From assembly GCA_900751995.1 (NCBI GenBank), contig CAADTP010000006.1, forward strand, positions 1 to 64,000: a stretch of 64,000 bases of DNA, read 5' to 3'. The DNA is from Lachnospiraceae bacterium (GTDB taxonomy: Bacteria > Bacillota > Clostridia > Lachnospirales > Lachnospiraceae). The translations under genes and the position numbers were made by a program. Shown piece by piece: positions 7,725 to 14,923 of the stretch (position 1 is the stretch's first letter; every line of letters begins with the position of its first letter). The notes under the pieces are model-generated. The model was given only the letters and a program-made list of their open reading frames with translations. It did not search any database and was not told where the DNA came from.

Positions 7725-9185
7725 ATGTATTATATTGGCGTTGATCTTGGAACTTCCGCTGTAAAGCTTCTTCTTATGGAAGGATCCGGAAAGATCTGCA
7801 ACATCGTATCAAAAGAATATCCGTTGTTCTTCCCCCATCCGGGCTGGTCTGAGCAGAATCCGGAGGACTGGTTCGCCCAGAGCATGGAAGGGATCAAAGA
7901 GCTCACAGAAGGAATTGACCGCAAAGAAGTAGCAGGAATCGGTTTTGGCGGCCAGATGCACGGTCTTGTAACTCTGGATAAAGATGACAATGTGATCCGT
8001 CCGGCGATTCTCTGGAATGACGGCCGTACCGGTGAGGAGACGGAATATCTTAATACGGTTATCGGAAAGGAAAAACTTTCTCAGTATACCGCAAACATTG
8101 CATTTGCAGGCTTCACTGCACCAAAGATCCTCTGGATGCAGAAGCATGAGCCTGAGAATTTTAAAAAAGTGGTAAAGATCATGCTTCCGAAGGATTATCT
8201 TGCCTATCGTTTGAGCGGATCCTTCTGCACAGATGTATCCGATGCTTCCGGTATGCTTCTTCTGGATGTGAAGAACCGCTGCTGGTCAAAGGAAATGCTT
8301 GAGATTTGCCATATCACAGAGGAACAGCTTCCGAAGCTGTACGAGAGCTGGCAGGTAGTCGGAAACCTGAAAGCGGAAGTTGCAAAAGAGCTTGGCTTCT
8401 CAGAGGATGTGAAGGTTGTAGCAGGTGCAGGCGACAATGCTGCGGCAGCTGTGGGAACAGGAACGGTTGGCGATGGCCAGTGCAATATTTCCCTTGGAAC
8501 ATCCGGTACGATCTTTATTTCCAGCAAAGATTTCGGAGTAGATGAAAACAATGCACTGCATTCCTTTGACCATGCAGATGGAAGCTATCATCTGATGGGA
8601 TGCATGTTAAGCGCTGCTTCCTGCAACAAATGGTGGTCAGAGGAGATCCTTAAGACAAAGGATTTTGTGGCAGAGCAGGCACCGATCCAAAAGCTTGGCG
8701 AGAATCAGGTATTCTTCCTTCCATATCTGATGGGAGAGAGATCTCCGCATAACAACCCGGATGCAAGAGGTGTATTTTTCGGAATGTCCATGGATACCAC
8801 GAGAGCAGATATGACACAGGCAGTTCTGGAGGGAGTTGCTTTCGGACTTCGAGATTCCCTTGAGGTTGCAAGAAGCCTTGGGATCCATATTGAGCGCACC
8901 AAGATCTGCGGCGGCGGAGCTAAGAGCCCTCTCTGGAAAAAGATCATTGCAAATGTGATGAACTTGAAGGTGGATGTGCCGGAGAATGAGGAAGGTCCGT
9001 CCATGGGCGGTGCAATGCTGGCAGCAGTAGGCTGCGGTGAATACCCGGATGTGGAAACGATCTGTAATAAGCTGGTCAGGGTAGTAGATACGGTAGAACC
9101 GGAACCGGAGCTGGTTGCAAAATATGAAGAAAAATACCGGAAATTCCGCAAACTGTATCCGGCAATGAAAGAGTTGTTCAGATAA
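7725..9185 (+). CDS. xylB: Xylulokinase (FGGY family)
   Basis: A 486-residue FGGY carbohydrate kinase that phosphorylates a ketose, by family D-xylulose, using ATP. XylB-type marks are YIGVDLGTSAVKLLL at the start, GFGGQMHGLVTLD and RPAILWNDGRT (substrate site), GAGDNAAAAVGTG, the central NISLGTSGTIF, and GGGAKSPLWKKI in the ATP-binding half. The start is the ATG at 7725 with AGGAGG; upstream in-frame codons fall in the leader hairpin. The length matches the family. The isomerase upstream is of the fucose/arabinose class rather than XylA, so the physiological substrate may be another ketopentose. A terminator follows at 9246. Confidence 0.88.
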   Translation: MYYIGVDLGTSAVKLLLMEGSGKICNIVSKEYPLFFPHPGWSEQNPEDWFAQSMEGIKELTEGIDRKEVAGIGFGGQMHGLVTLDKDDNVIRPAILWNDGRTGEETEYLNTVIGKEKLSQYTANIAFAGFTAPKILWMQKHEPENFKKVVKIMLPKDYLAYRLSGSFCTDVSDASGMLLLDVKNRCWSKEMLEICHITEEQLPKLYESWQVVGNLKAEVAKELGFSEDVKVVAGAGDNAAAAVGTGTVGDGQCNISLGTSGTIFISSKDFGVDENNALHSFDHADGSYHLMGCMLSAASCNKWWSEEILKTKDFVAEQAPIQKLGENQVFFLPYLMGERSPHNNPDARGVFFGMSMDTTRADMTQAVLEGVAFGLRDSLEVARSLGIHIERTKICGGGAKSPLWKKIIANVMNLKVDVPENEEGPSMGGAMLAAVGCGEYPDVETICNKLVRVVDTVEPEPELVAKYEEKYRKFRKLYPAMKELFR

Positions 9186-9245
9186 CAGCCATTTTCACGG
9201 ATAAATATTGTTCTGCTTCATAGGTATGGAGCACTGAACGGTTAA

Positions 9246-9278
9246 AGATCAGGAGCATGTCACAGCTCCTGATTTTTT
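9246..9278 (+). terminator. Intrinsic terminator after xylB
   Basis: ATCAGGAGC and GCTCCTGAT form a 9-bp stem around ATGTCACA, followed by TTTTTT. The downstream minus-strand AraC gene ends inside this hairpin (stop at 9260), so the element also marks the convergent end of both units. Confidence 0.88.
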
Positions 9279-10150
9279 CTGTACTGTCTTGGTGTACAGC
9301 CCTTGATTTTCGTAAAGACCTTTGTGTAATAATTAGAGTCCGAAAAACCGGACAGCAGTCCTGATTCCGTAATAGAACAGGAGGGATTTTCCAGATATTC
9401 CAGGCTGCGTTCAATGCGGTATTCCTGGATGTATCCGAAGAGAGTGATATTCATACATTTTTTGAAAAGCCGGCTGCATTCGCTGGGACTTAAGTGGATC
9501 AGGTCTGCAACATCATTCAGGAGGATCTTTTCAGAGTAGTGTTCTGCGATATAGGACATGATCTGACGGATGCGGCGGTAGTTTTCTTCATCCTGACCGG
9601 ATGGAAGAGTTGTCCGGGAGATCGTATTTTCATACAAGCTCTTCCAGAAGTGCTGCAGTCTGGCGATGATCTCAAATTCATACATGGGTTCCCGGCTACT
9701 GTCCAGGTCGATGATGTCACGGATATCTTTTATGGCCTCGGAATGCCATTTACAGGATAGATCAAGCGGTACGGCGGACAGGGAAAAGCTTCGGAGGATC
9801 GGTTCTGTATATTTCTGGAAAAGAAGGCTTCCCGAAAATCCGTAGATCAGTTTGGGGTCAAAGGTTATGGGGATATACTGACAGTCCTGATCCTGATACA
9901 TATATCCGGCATGAAGGGCATTGGCATTGCCAAAGATTGCCTGTCCCTCTTTCAGGTGAAAGGTATTCTGATTGATCTTGTAGAGCATTTCGCCCTTTTC
10001 GATATAGGTAAGCTCGATCTCCGGATGCCAGTGCCACAGAAAGGAACCGGTCTCATAGCCGGAAAGCCGCTCGTAGCTTACCAGGAATGGGAAGGAGCTG
10101 TCTCCGTGTTTTTTCAGTTCTTTTCCGGCGGGATCTGTGATGATCTGCAA
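9260..10150 (-). CDS. AraC-family transcriptional regulator with cupin sensor
   Basis: A 296-residue AraC-type regulator. The N-terminal sensor has FLWHWHPEIELTYIEKGEM and FHLKEGQAIFGNANALHAG. The C-terminal DNA-binding region has ILLNDVADLIHLSPSECSRLF and ITESGLLSGFSDSNYYTKVF. It starts with TTG at 10150, supported by GGAAGGAGG at proper spacing and no nearby ATG. It is transcribed away from galactokinase and toward xylB. Either neighbour could be its target; the long shared region with galK makes galK a fair guess, but no operator was identified. Confidence 0.88.
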   Translation of the reverse strand: MQIITDPAGKELKKHGDSSFPFLVSYERLSGYETGSFLWHWHPEIELTYIEKGEMLYKINQNTFHLKEGQAIFGNANALHAGYMYQDQDCQYIPITFDPKLIYGFSGSLLFQKYTEPILRSFSLSAVPLDLSCKWHSEAIKDIRDIIDLDSSREPMYEFEIIARLQHFWKSLYENTISRTTLPSGQDEENYRRIRQIMSYIAEHYSEKILLNDVADLIHLSPSECSRLFKKCMNITLFGYIQEYRIERSLEYLENPSCSITESGLLSGFSDSNYYTKVFTKIKGCTPRQYRKNQEL

Positions 10151-10296
10151 GGTGTTACCTCCTTCCTTCTGTGCGCGGATTCTGAAGTGTATATCTGCTT
10201 TTCATAGTGGAATTTATTTTATCAGAAAAGGCAGAAAATGCAAAGGGATATTCCAGGATCACCACAAAATAATACGGTTTTTACACAAAATTGTTA

Positions 10297-10324
10297 TGGA
10301 CAGAAAAGACGGGACTGTTATAAT
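10297..10324 (+). promoter_or_regulatory. Promoter for galK
   Basis: TGGACA (10297-10302), a 16-base spacer and TATAAT (10319-10324). The transcript would carry a leader of about 155 bases containing the inverted-repeat element at 10340-10406. The rest of the 10151-10486 gap holds the regulator's own 5' region and no gene. Confidence 0.65.
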
Positions 10325-10331
10325 AAAAGTA

Positions 10332-10416
10332 CATGAAGCGTTACTATTCACTGGTGATATTCTGCGCATTGCGAAGTGTGTTGCTGAGAACGGAGTGAAC
10401 AGTAACCATGAAGCGT
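10332..10416. repeat. Small inverted-repeat element flanked by a 10-bp direct repeat
   Basis: GTTACTATTCACT (10340-10352) and AGTGAACAGTAAC (10394-10406) are complementary at 12 of 13 positions. The unit is bracketed by CATGAAGCGT at 10332-10341 and again at 10407-10416. Terminal inverted repeats plus a flanking direct repeat look like a miniature mobile or palindromic repeat element inserted in the galK leader. It contains no coding capacity. Confidence 0.55.
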
Positions 10417-10486
10417 GACAGAGCGGAAGATTTTTTCAGGTTCTTCCGGATCTGGGGTGTAAACTATATAACAGGAGGAAGAAAAA

Positions 10487-11731
10487 ATGGGAACAATTAA
10501 AATTCCGGCAGCAGACGTGCTGAAAAAAATCTATGGCGAGACAGAGGAGAGCAGCGCCCGTTATACCAATCTTGCTGTGAATTTCGAGAAGAAATATCAT
10601 CATGACAAGGCAGAGTTTTTTACTGCTCCGGGCCGTACGGAGATCATTGGCAACCATGTTGATCATAACGGCGGTCAGATCATTGCGGCAAGTATTGATC
10701 TGGATACCATCGGTGCTGCTTATCCAAACGGAACCAATGTGATCCATATGATCAGTGAGGGTTACAAACAGGAAGTAGTTGTTGATCTTGACAAGCTCAG
10801 CACAGAAACCTATACAAAAGGTACAGATGCTCTTGTTGCAGGTATTATGGAGTATATGCAGAAAAAAGGCTATGCTACCGGTGGATTTGACGCTTATGTT
10901 TCCACCAAGGTTATTGCCGCTGCAGGTGTAAGCTCTTCTGCTTCCTTTGAGATGCTTGTATGTGCGATCACCAATTATTTCTTTAATGAGGGTAAGCTGG
11001 AGTATGGCGAGTATGCGAGAGCAGGTCAGTATGCTGAGAATGTTTACTGGAAAAAGGCTTCCGGTCTGATGGACCAGATGGCTTGTGCTGCCGGCGGCCC
11101 GATCCTTCTGGATTTCTCTGATAAAGAGAATATCAGCTGTGAGAAGATCGCATTTTCCTTTGAGGATATGGGCTGCAGACTTGTGATCGTAAATACCGGT
11201 AAGGGCCATGCAGATCTCAGTGAGGAATATTCTTCTATTCCTATGGAGATGCGTGAGGCTGCGAAGGCTATGGGCGTAGAGCTTCTCTGTGAGTCCAGTA
11301 TGGAGAATCTTCTGGCACATGTGAAGGATATTCCGAATGACCGTGCTGTTCTTCGTGCGATGCATTTTTATGAAGAGAACAGACGTGTTGCAGATGCTGT
11401 GAAGGCTGTTGAGAATAAAGACGGTGAGGGATTCCTGCGCCTTCTTGAAGAGTCCGGTAATTCTTCCTGGGAGTGGCTGCAGAACTGTTATTCTCTGCAG
11501 AATTGTAAGGAGCAGAAGATCACGTTGAGTCTGGCGCTTACTAAGCTGTTTCTGAATAAGATCGGTGCTGGTATCTGCAGAGTTCATGGTGGTGGTTTTG
11601 CAGGCGTTATCATGTGCGTGCTTCCAATCGAGAACGCAGATGCGTATGTGGACTATATGGCTCAGTATGTTGGAAGGGAAAATGTCTATCCGATGAATAT
11701 CAGGAGTACAGGGGCTGTTCATGTTGAGTGA
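10487..11731 (+). CDS. galK: Galactokinase (GHMP family)
   Basis: A 414-residue GHMP kinase, predicted to phosphorylate galactose at C1 for the Leloir pathway. The galactokinase signature appears as GRTEIIGNHVDHNGG near residue 46, the ATP-binding motif as AAGVSSSASFEML, and GHMP motif 3 as ICRVHGGGFAGVIM near the C-terminus. NHVDHN replaces the commoner EHTDYN, a variant I associate with Clostridia but cannot verify here. ATG with AGGAGG upstream. No galT or galE lies in the window. A closely related amino-sugar or L-arabinose kinase activity cannot be ruled out. Confidence 0.85.
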   Translation: MGTIKIPAADVLKKIYGETEESSARYTNLAVNFEKKYHHDKAEFFTAPGRTEIIGNHVDHNGGQIIAASIDLDTIGAAYPNGTNVIHMISEGYKQEVVVDLDKLSTETYTKGTDALVAGIMEYMQKKGYATGGFDAYVSTKVIAAAGVSSSASFEMLVCAITNYFFNEGKLEYGEYARAGQYAENVYWKKASGLMDQMACAAGGPILLDFSDKENISCEKIAFSFEDMGCRLVIVNTGKGHADLSEEYSSIPMEMREAAKAMGVELLCESSMENLLAHVKDIPNDRAVLRAMHFYEENRRVADAVKAVENKDGEGFLRLLEESGNSSWEWLQNCYSLQNCKEQKITLSLALTKLFLNKIGAGICRVHGGGFAGVIMCVLPIENADAYVDYMAQYVGRENVYPMNIRSTGAVHVE

Positions 11732-11758
11732 TTTTTGACGGCATAACGAACGTCATGG

Positions 11759-11812
11759 AGGGCGATTCGTTTCCGAATGCGGCTTTGGCGGCATCCGGAA
11801 ATGAACCGCCCT
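11759..11812 (+). terminator. Long hairpin after galK, probable terminator
   Basis: The arms beginning GGGCGATTCGTTTCC and ending GGAAATGAACCGCCC pair over about 21 bp with three mismatches around GGCTTTG. Only CTTT follows, so the U-tract is weak. Its position 28 bases past the stop codon supports a terminator. Confidence 0.6.
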
Positions 11813-11888
11813 TTGCGCTGTGCTATGATTTTTTATTTTTTAATCAAAATTTTATGATTTGTTTCTGATTTAAATTTATGGGTTATGG

Positions 11889-11894
11889 TATAAT
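11889..11894 (+). promoter_or_regulatory. Extended -10 element before the HAAS-domain gene
   Basis: TGG followed by TATAAT in a very AT-rich stretch (11820-12010) forms an extended -10. No convincing -35 is present, as usual for this promoter class. The 282-base gap holds no other feature. Confidence 0.5.
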
Positions 11895-12013
11895 GAGAAA
11901 AATTTTAAGAGAGTATTAAAAAAGAATTTGCAGAAGTTTTCAAGGTGAGGTTTCTGGAGTTGTTTTGAGTTTTGTTTTTTCATTATATTTCATAAGAAAG
12001 GTTTGACATATTT

Positions 12014-12478
12014 ATGAGCAGAAGAGAGTTTCTTGAGGTTTTACGGGGGCAGCTGTCCGGACAGATGACCCAGGGGAGAGCTGCGGCTCATGTGCGGTAT
12101 TATGAGGATTACATTCAGTCTCAGGTCCGGAACGGTCGAAGTGAATCAGATGTTCTGGCAGAACTGGGGGATCCCAGGCTGATCGCCAAGACTTTGATCG
12201 ATACAGATGACAGTGCAGCTGTTTATGATGAGTCTGGTTATTCTGAAGAGAGCTACGGTGCAGATGATTATGCGGATAATGGGACGGAGAGCAGTGCCGG
12301 AAAGGCAAGAAGCTTTAAACTGGATCTGAGCACATGGTATGGGAAGGCAATCGTGATCGCCATTGCAGCGTTAATTGTGATACTTTTAACAACTGTTTTG
12401 GTGGCAGTTGCTCCATTTTTGATAATTTTTGGTATAGTTTTGTATTTAATATCCTGGTACAGGAAGAAAAAAGTGTAA
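12014..12478 (+). CDS. DUF1700 / HAAS-domain membrane protein
   Basis: A 154-residue protein. The N-terminal 60 residues are a HAAS/DUF1700 domain: MSRREFLEVLRGQL, then AAHVRYYEDYI and LAELGDPRLIAKTLI. An acidic Ser/Tyr-rich linker (about 70-105) and a C-terminal hydrophobic pair of helices (about 113-148) ending in RKKKV follow. HAAS proteins are usually encoded directly after a PadR-like regulator and act with it in membrane-stress or envelope signalling; here no PadR gene is adjacent. The ribosome site is weak (GAAAGG, 12 bases before ATG). A single-gene unit. Confidence 0.75.
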   Translation: MSRREFLEVLRGQLSGQMTQGRAAAHVRYYEDYIQSQVRNGRSESDVLAELGDPRLIAKTLIDTDDSAAVYDESGYSEESYGADDYADNGTESSAGKARSFKLDLSTWYGKAIVIAIAALIVILLTTVLVAVAPFLIIFGIVLYLISWYRKKKV

Positions 12479-12582
12479 TTGTTCCACAACAGCTGTGAAT
12501 TAAAGACAATTTCCGTGTAATGAAATGGATTGCTTGTGAAAAAAGTATTTATAAGATTTGCATAAAAAATATGTGTTTGGTC

Positions 12583-12611
12583 TTGATTTATAGTGGATTT
12601 TACTGTATAAT
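12583..12611 (+). promoter_or_regulatory. Promoter of the first glycerol-type leader RNA
   Basis: TTGATT (12583-12588), a spacer of exactly 17 bases and TATAAT (12606-12611). It starts the transcript that contains the antiterminator/terminator leader at 12636-12727. Confidence 0.8.
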
Positions 12612-12635
12612 CTGGGTTAACAAGTTGAGATTGTG

Positions 12636-12727
12636 TCTGTTTTGTATAAAAACAGATGATGCCATTGAGAAGAGAGAACGGCAGAAGATATGCATCTAAG
12701 GATGCGTTATTTTCTGCCGATTTTTTT
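12636..12727 (+). promoter_or_regulatory. Leader RNA with competing antiterminator and terminator (copy 1)
   Basis: First comes a perfect hairpin TCTGTTTT/AAAACAGA (12636-12656). Next TGCC (12660-12663) can pair with GGCA (12680-12683) across ATTGAGAAGAGAGAAC. The same GGCA is the 5' arm of an intrinsic terminator, CGGCAGAA...TTCTGCCG (12679-12719), with an inner GCATC/GATGC stem and seven T residues (12721-12727). The two folds exclude each other. A matching layout occurs before the G3P dehydrogenase operon at 17398. Because glpP lies in the same region, GlpP is the likely antiterminator; this is inference. Confidence 0.7.
12679..12727 (+). terminator. Intrinsic terminator within leader copy 1
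   Basis: CGGCAGAA pairs with TTCTGCCG, extended inside by GCATC/GATGC, and is followed by TTTTTTT. It would stop transcription about 420 bases before the ABC transporter genes unless disrupted. Confidence 0.85.
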
Positions 12728-13149
12728 ATCTGTTTTTTATGGAAGGTGATCAGAATGGATTGCCTTATTGAGGTGCGGTAAAATGTATAAAATAGATAAA
12801 AAAATAATTATTATTAAATGATAATTGTATAAAATAAATAAAGAAATATTGAAAAATAATAAAATAATTGTTGATTATATGCAAGAAATGTGTTATCATT
12901 TGGTAAAAAGTTGGTAAAGATAACAAACACGCAAATACAAAGGAGGGTAGTGGGAGGGCATTTTTGACAGCAGAACGTAAATGAGAGTTTTGCTTAATGT
13001 ATTGGGGTAATTGCTGGAAGATATAACGGAAATGTTTTTCAGCAGAATGTGTAATGAGCAACATGATCAGCACTGTCAGGAGGACAGAGATATCGTGATG
13101 ATGCAGCTGATCGGTAGTACGTAAATTTATGAAAAGCAGGTGATATACA
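12728..13149 (+). other. AT-rich region between leader and ABC transporter genes
   Basis: No gene is seen. It holds two copies of TGTATAAAATA (near 12783 and 12828) flanking an AT-rich inverted repeat around ATTATTAAATGATAAT. It also holds a possible second promoter, TTGATT (12871-12876), 17 bases, TATCAT (12894-12899). The start codon of the first permease is preceded by AGCAGGTGATATAC. Confidence 0.55.
12871..12899 (+). promoter_or_regulatory. Possible second promoter for the ABC transporter
   Basis: TTGATT, a spacer of 17 bases and TATCAT. If used, it would bypass the leader terminator at 12679-12727. The -10 deviates at one base and the surroundings are so AT-rich that chance matches are likely. 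Confidence 0.45.
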
Positions 13150-14016
13150 ATGAAAAGTAAAAAATCTTTTTTCAGGACAGTGGAGCCTTATCTCTATCTG
13201 GTTCCTGTAATGATCCTTTTTATACTGTTTGTATTCTGGCCGTTCGTTAAGACGATCCAGCTGAGCTTTGCCAGAACCACACCTCTTGGTCAGGTGGCAC
13301 AGTATGTAGGACTTGACAACTATACGAATATTTTTACAGATGGAACGTTCCTTAACAGTTTGGTGACAACACTGAAATTTTCTGTTATGCGAGTTATCCT
13401 TTCTATTGTGCTCGGTTTTATACTGGCGATCATCAGTACAGAGAAGATCAGGGCAAAGGGATTTTTCCGTACTGTATATGCACTTCCGATGGCTATTTCC
13501 GCAGCAGCGGCATCTGTAGTGTTCATGTTTATTTTCCACAGCTCTCTGGGTATCCTGAACAGGGCTCTCGGAACTCATATCGGATGGCTGACAGATAAGA
13601 AATATGCACTGATCGCAGTTACGATCGTTAGTGTATGGATGGCGATCGGTATGAATTTCATTTACCTTACTGCAGCGATCCAGAGTGTACCGGCTGAGCT
13701 TTATGAGAGCGTTGCCCTGGATGGAGCGAATTTCTTCCAGAAGCACCGTCATGTAACGATTCCGTCAATCTCTCCGACACTGTTCTTCCTTCTCATCATC
13801 AATGTCATCAACTCCGTACAGGCATACGCAGAGTTCAAGATGATGACCCAGGGCGGACCGGCAGAGAGTACCAACGTTATCGTGTATGAGATTTACCAGG
13901 AGGCATTTATCAACAGCCGTTTCGGTGTGGCCTGTTCAGAATCCGTAATTCTGTTTGTTATTTTGATCATCCTGACTGCACTGCAGTTTAGACTGGAAAA
14001 GAAGGTGACCTACTGA
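13150..14016 (+). CDS. Sugar/G3P-type ABC transporter permease (UgpA/MalF-like)
   Basis: A 288-residue inner-membrane permease with six predicted helices. The EAA loop that docks the ATPase reads ELYESVALDGANFFQ and VTIPSISPTLFF. The N-terminus starts YLYLVPVMILFILFVFWPF, typical of CUT1 permeases. It pairs with the next permease, overlapping it by one base (TGATGA), and with the binding protein at 14924. The binding protein's resemblance to UgpB suggests glycerol-3-phosphate or glycerophosphodiesters. No ATPase gene is present, so a shared MsmK/UgpC-type ATPase elsewhere is required. Confidence 0.88.
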   Translation: MKSKKSFFRTVEPYLYLVPVMILFILFVFWPFVKTIQLSFARTTPLGQVAQYVGLDNYTNIFTDGTFLNSLVTTLKFSVMRVILSIVLGFILAIISTEKIRAKGFFRTVYALPMAISAAAASVVFMFIFHSSLGILNRALGTHIGWLTDKKYALIAVTIVSVWMAIGMNFIYLTAAIQSVPAELYESVALDGANFFQKHRHVTIPSISPTLFFLLIINVINSVQAYAEFKMMTQGGPAESTNVIVYEIYQEAFINSRFGVACSESVILFVILIILTALQFRLEKKVTY

Positions 14017-14834
14017 TGAAAGAAAAACCATATGTAAAAGTGGCGATGTATGCGCTGAATATTATTTTTGCAATTATTATTATTGTTCCTGTTATCTACT
14101 GTTTCAATGTTAGTATGATGGATCTGAAGGAGATCTACGGCGGAAAGTTCTGGCCGTCCCATCTGACTATCGAGAACTACACAAGAGCATTTCAGCTTGC
14201 ACCGTTCTTTACCTTCATTAAGAACTCACTGATCGTATCCGGTGTTATCACATTTGCTCAGGTCGTTACAGGTGCTCTTGCAGCATATGCTTTTGCAATG
14301 ATGGAGTTCAAAGGCAAAAAGGTCCTGTTCTATATTATGCTGGCAACCATGATGATCCCGAGCCAGGCGATCATCATCGCAAACTACCTGACTATTGCTG
14401 ACTGGGGTATCCGTAATACATACGCAGCGCTGATCCTTCCTAATGCAGCAGCAGCTTTTGCGGTATTCAACATGCGTCAGGCATTCCTGACACTGCCGAA
14501 GGAGATCCATGAGGCGGCAGAGATTGACGGATGTACAAATTTCAAGTTCTTATATACCATCGGTGTTCCGCTTATCAAACCATCACTGGGTGCTCTGATC
14601 ATCTATGTATTCCTTCAGAGCTGGAACTACTATCTGTGGCCACTGCTTGTAACAGACAGTGTAAATATGAGAACGGTTCAGATCGGTCTTGGTATGCTTC
14701 AGGGGGCTGAGGCAACAGACTTCCGACCGGTTATGGCTGGCGCTATGGTTATCCTGATTCCGTCGATCCTTGTATTTATCATTGGTCAGAAGCAGATGAT
14801 CAGTGGTCTGACAGCAGGTGCTGTTAAGGGTTGA
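14016..14834 (+). CDS. Sugar/G3P-type ABC transporter permease (UgpE/MalG-like)
   Basis: A 272-residue second permease of a CUT1 importer, six helices. The EAA loop is EIHEAAEIDGCTNFKFLY followed by VPLIKPSLGAL. The C-terminus has the usual RPVMAGAMVILIPSILVF. It is translationally coupled to the first permease by a one-base overlap and is followed 89 bases later by the binding-protein gene. That gap contains a small GGTCCGACCC-type inverted repeat (near 14874-14900), a possible mRNA-stability hairpin that would let the binding protein be made in excess. Transport substrate as for the binding protein. Confidence 0.88.
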   Translation: MKEKPYVKVAMYALNIIFAIIIIVPVIYCFNVSMMDLKEIYGGKFWPSHLTIENYTRAFQLAPFFTFIKNSLIVSGVITFAQVVTGALAAYAFAMMEFKGKKVLFYIMLATMMIPSQAIIIANYLTIADWGIRNTYAALILPNAAAAFAVFNMRQAFLTLPKEIHEAAEIDGCTNFKFLYTIGVPLIKPSLGALIIYVFLQSWNYYLWPLLVTDSVNMRTVQIGLGMLQGAEATDFRPVMAGAMVILIPSILVFIIGQKQMISGLTAGAVKG

Positions 14835-14923
14835 TCCAATCACATAAGAGCAAGTAGCAAAAATGTTAATTTGTCCGACCTGTATTGGGGCGGGTCGGAC
14901 CATTATAAAAGGAGGGTTTCTAT

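Noticed and set aside
10436..11722. A 428-codon open frame on the minus strand over galK
   Set aside because: It mirrors galK exactly, its translation is Cys/His/Ile/Leu/Arg-rich with no domain, and galK has full GHMP motifs and a strong ribosome site.
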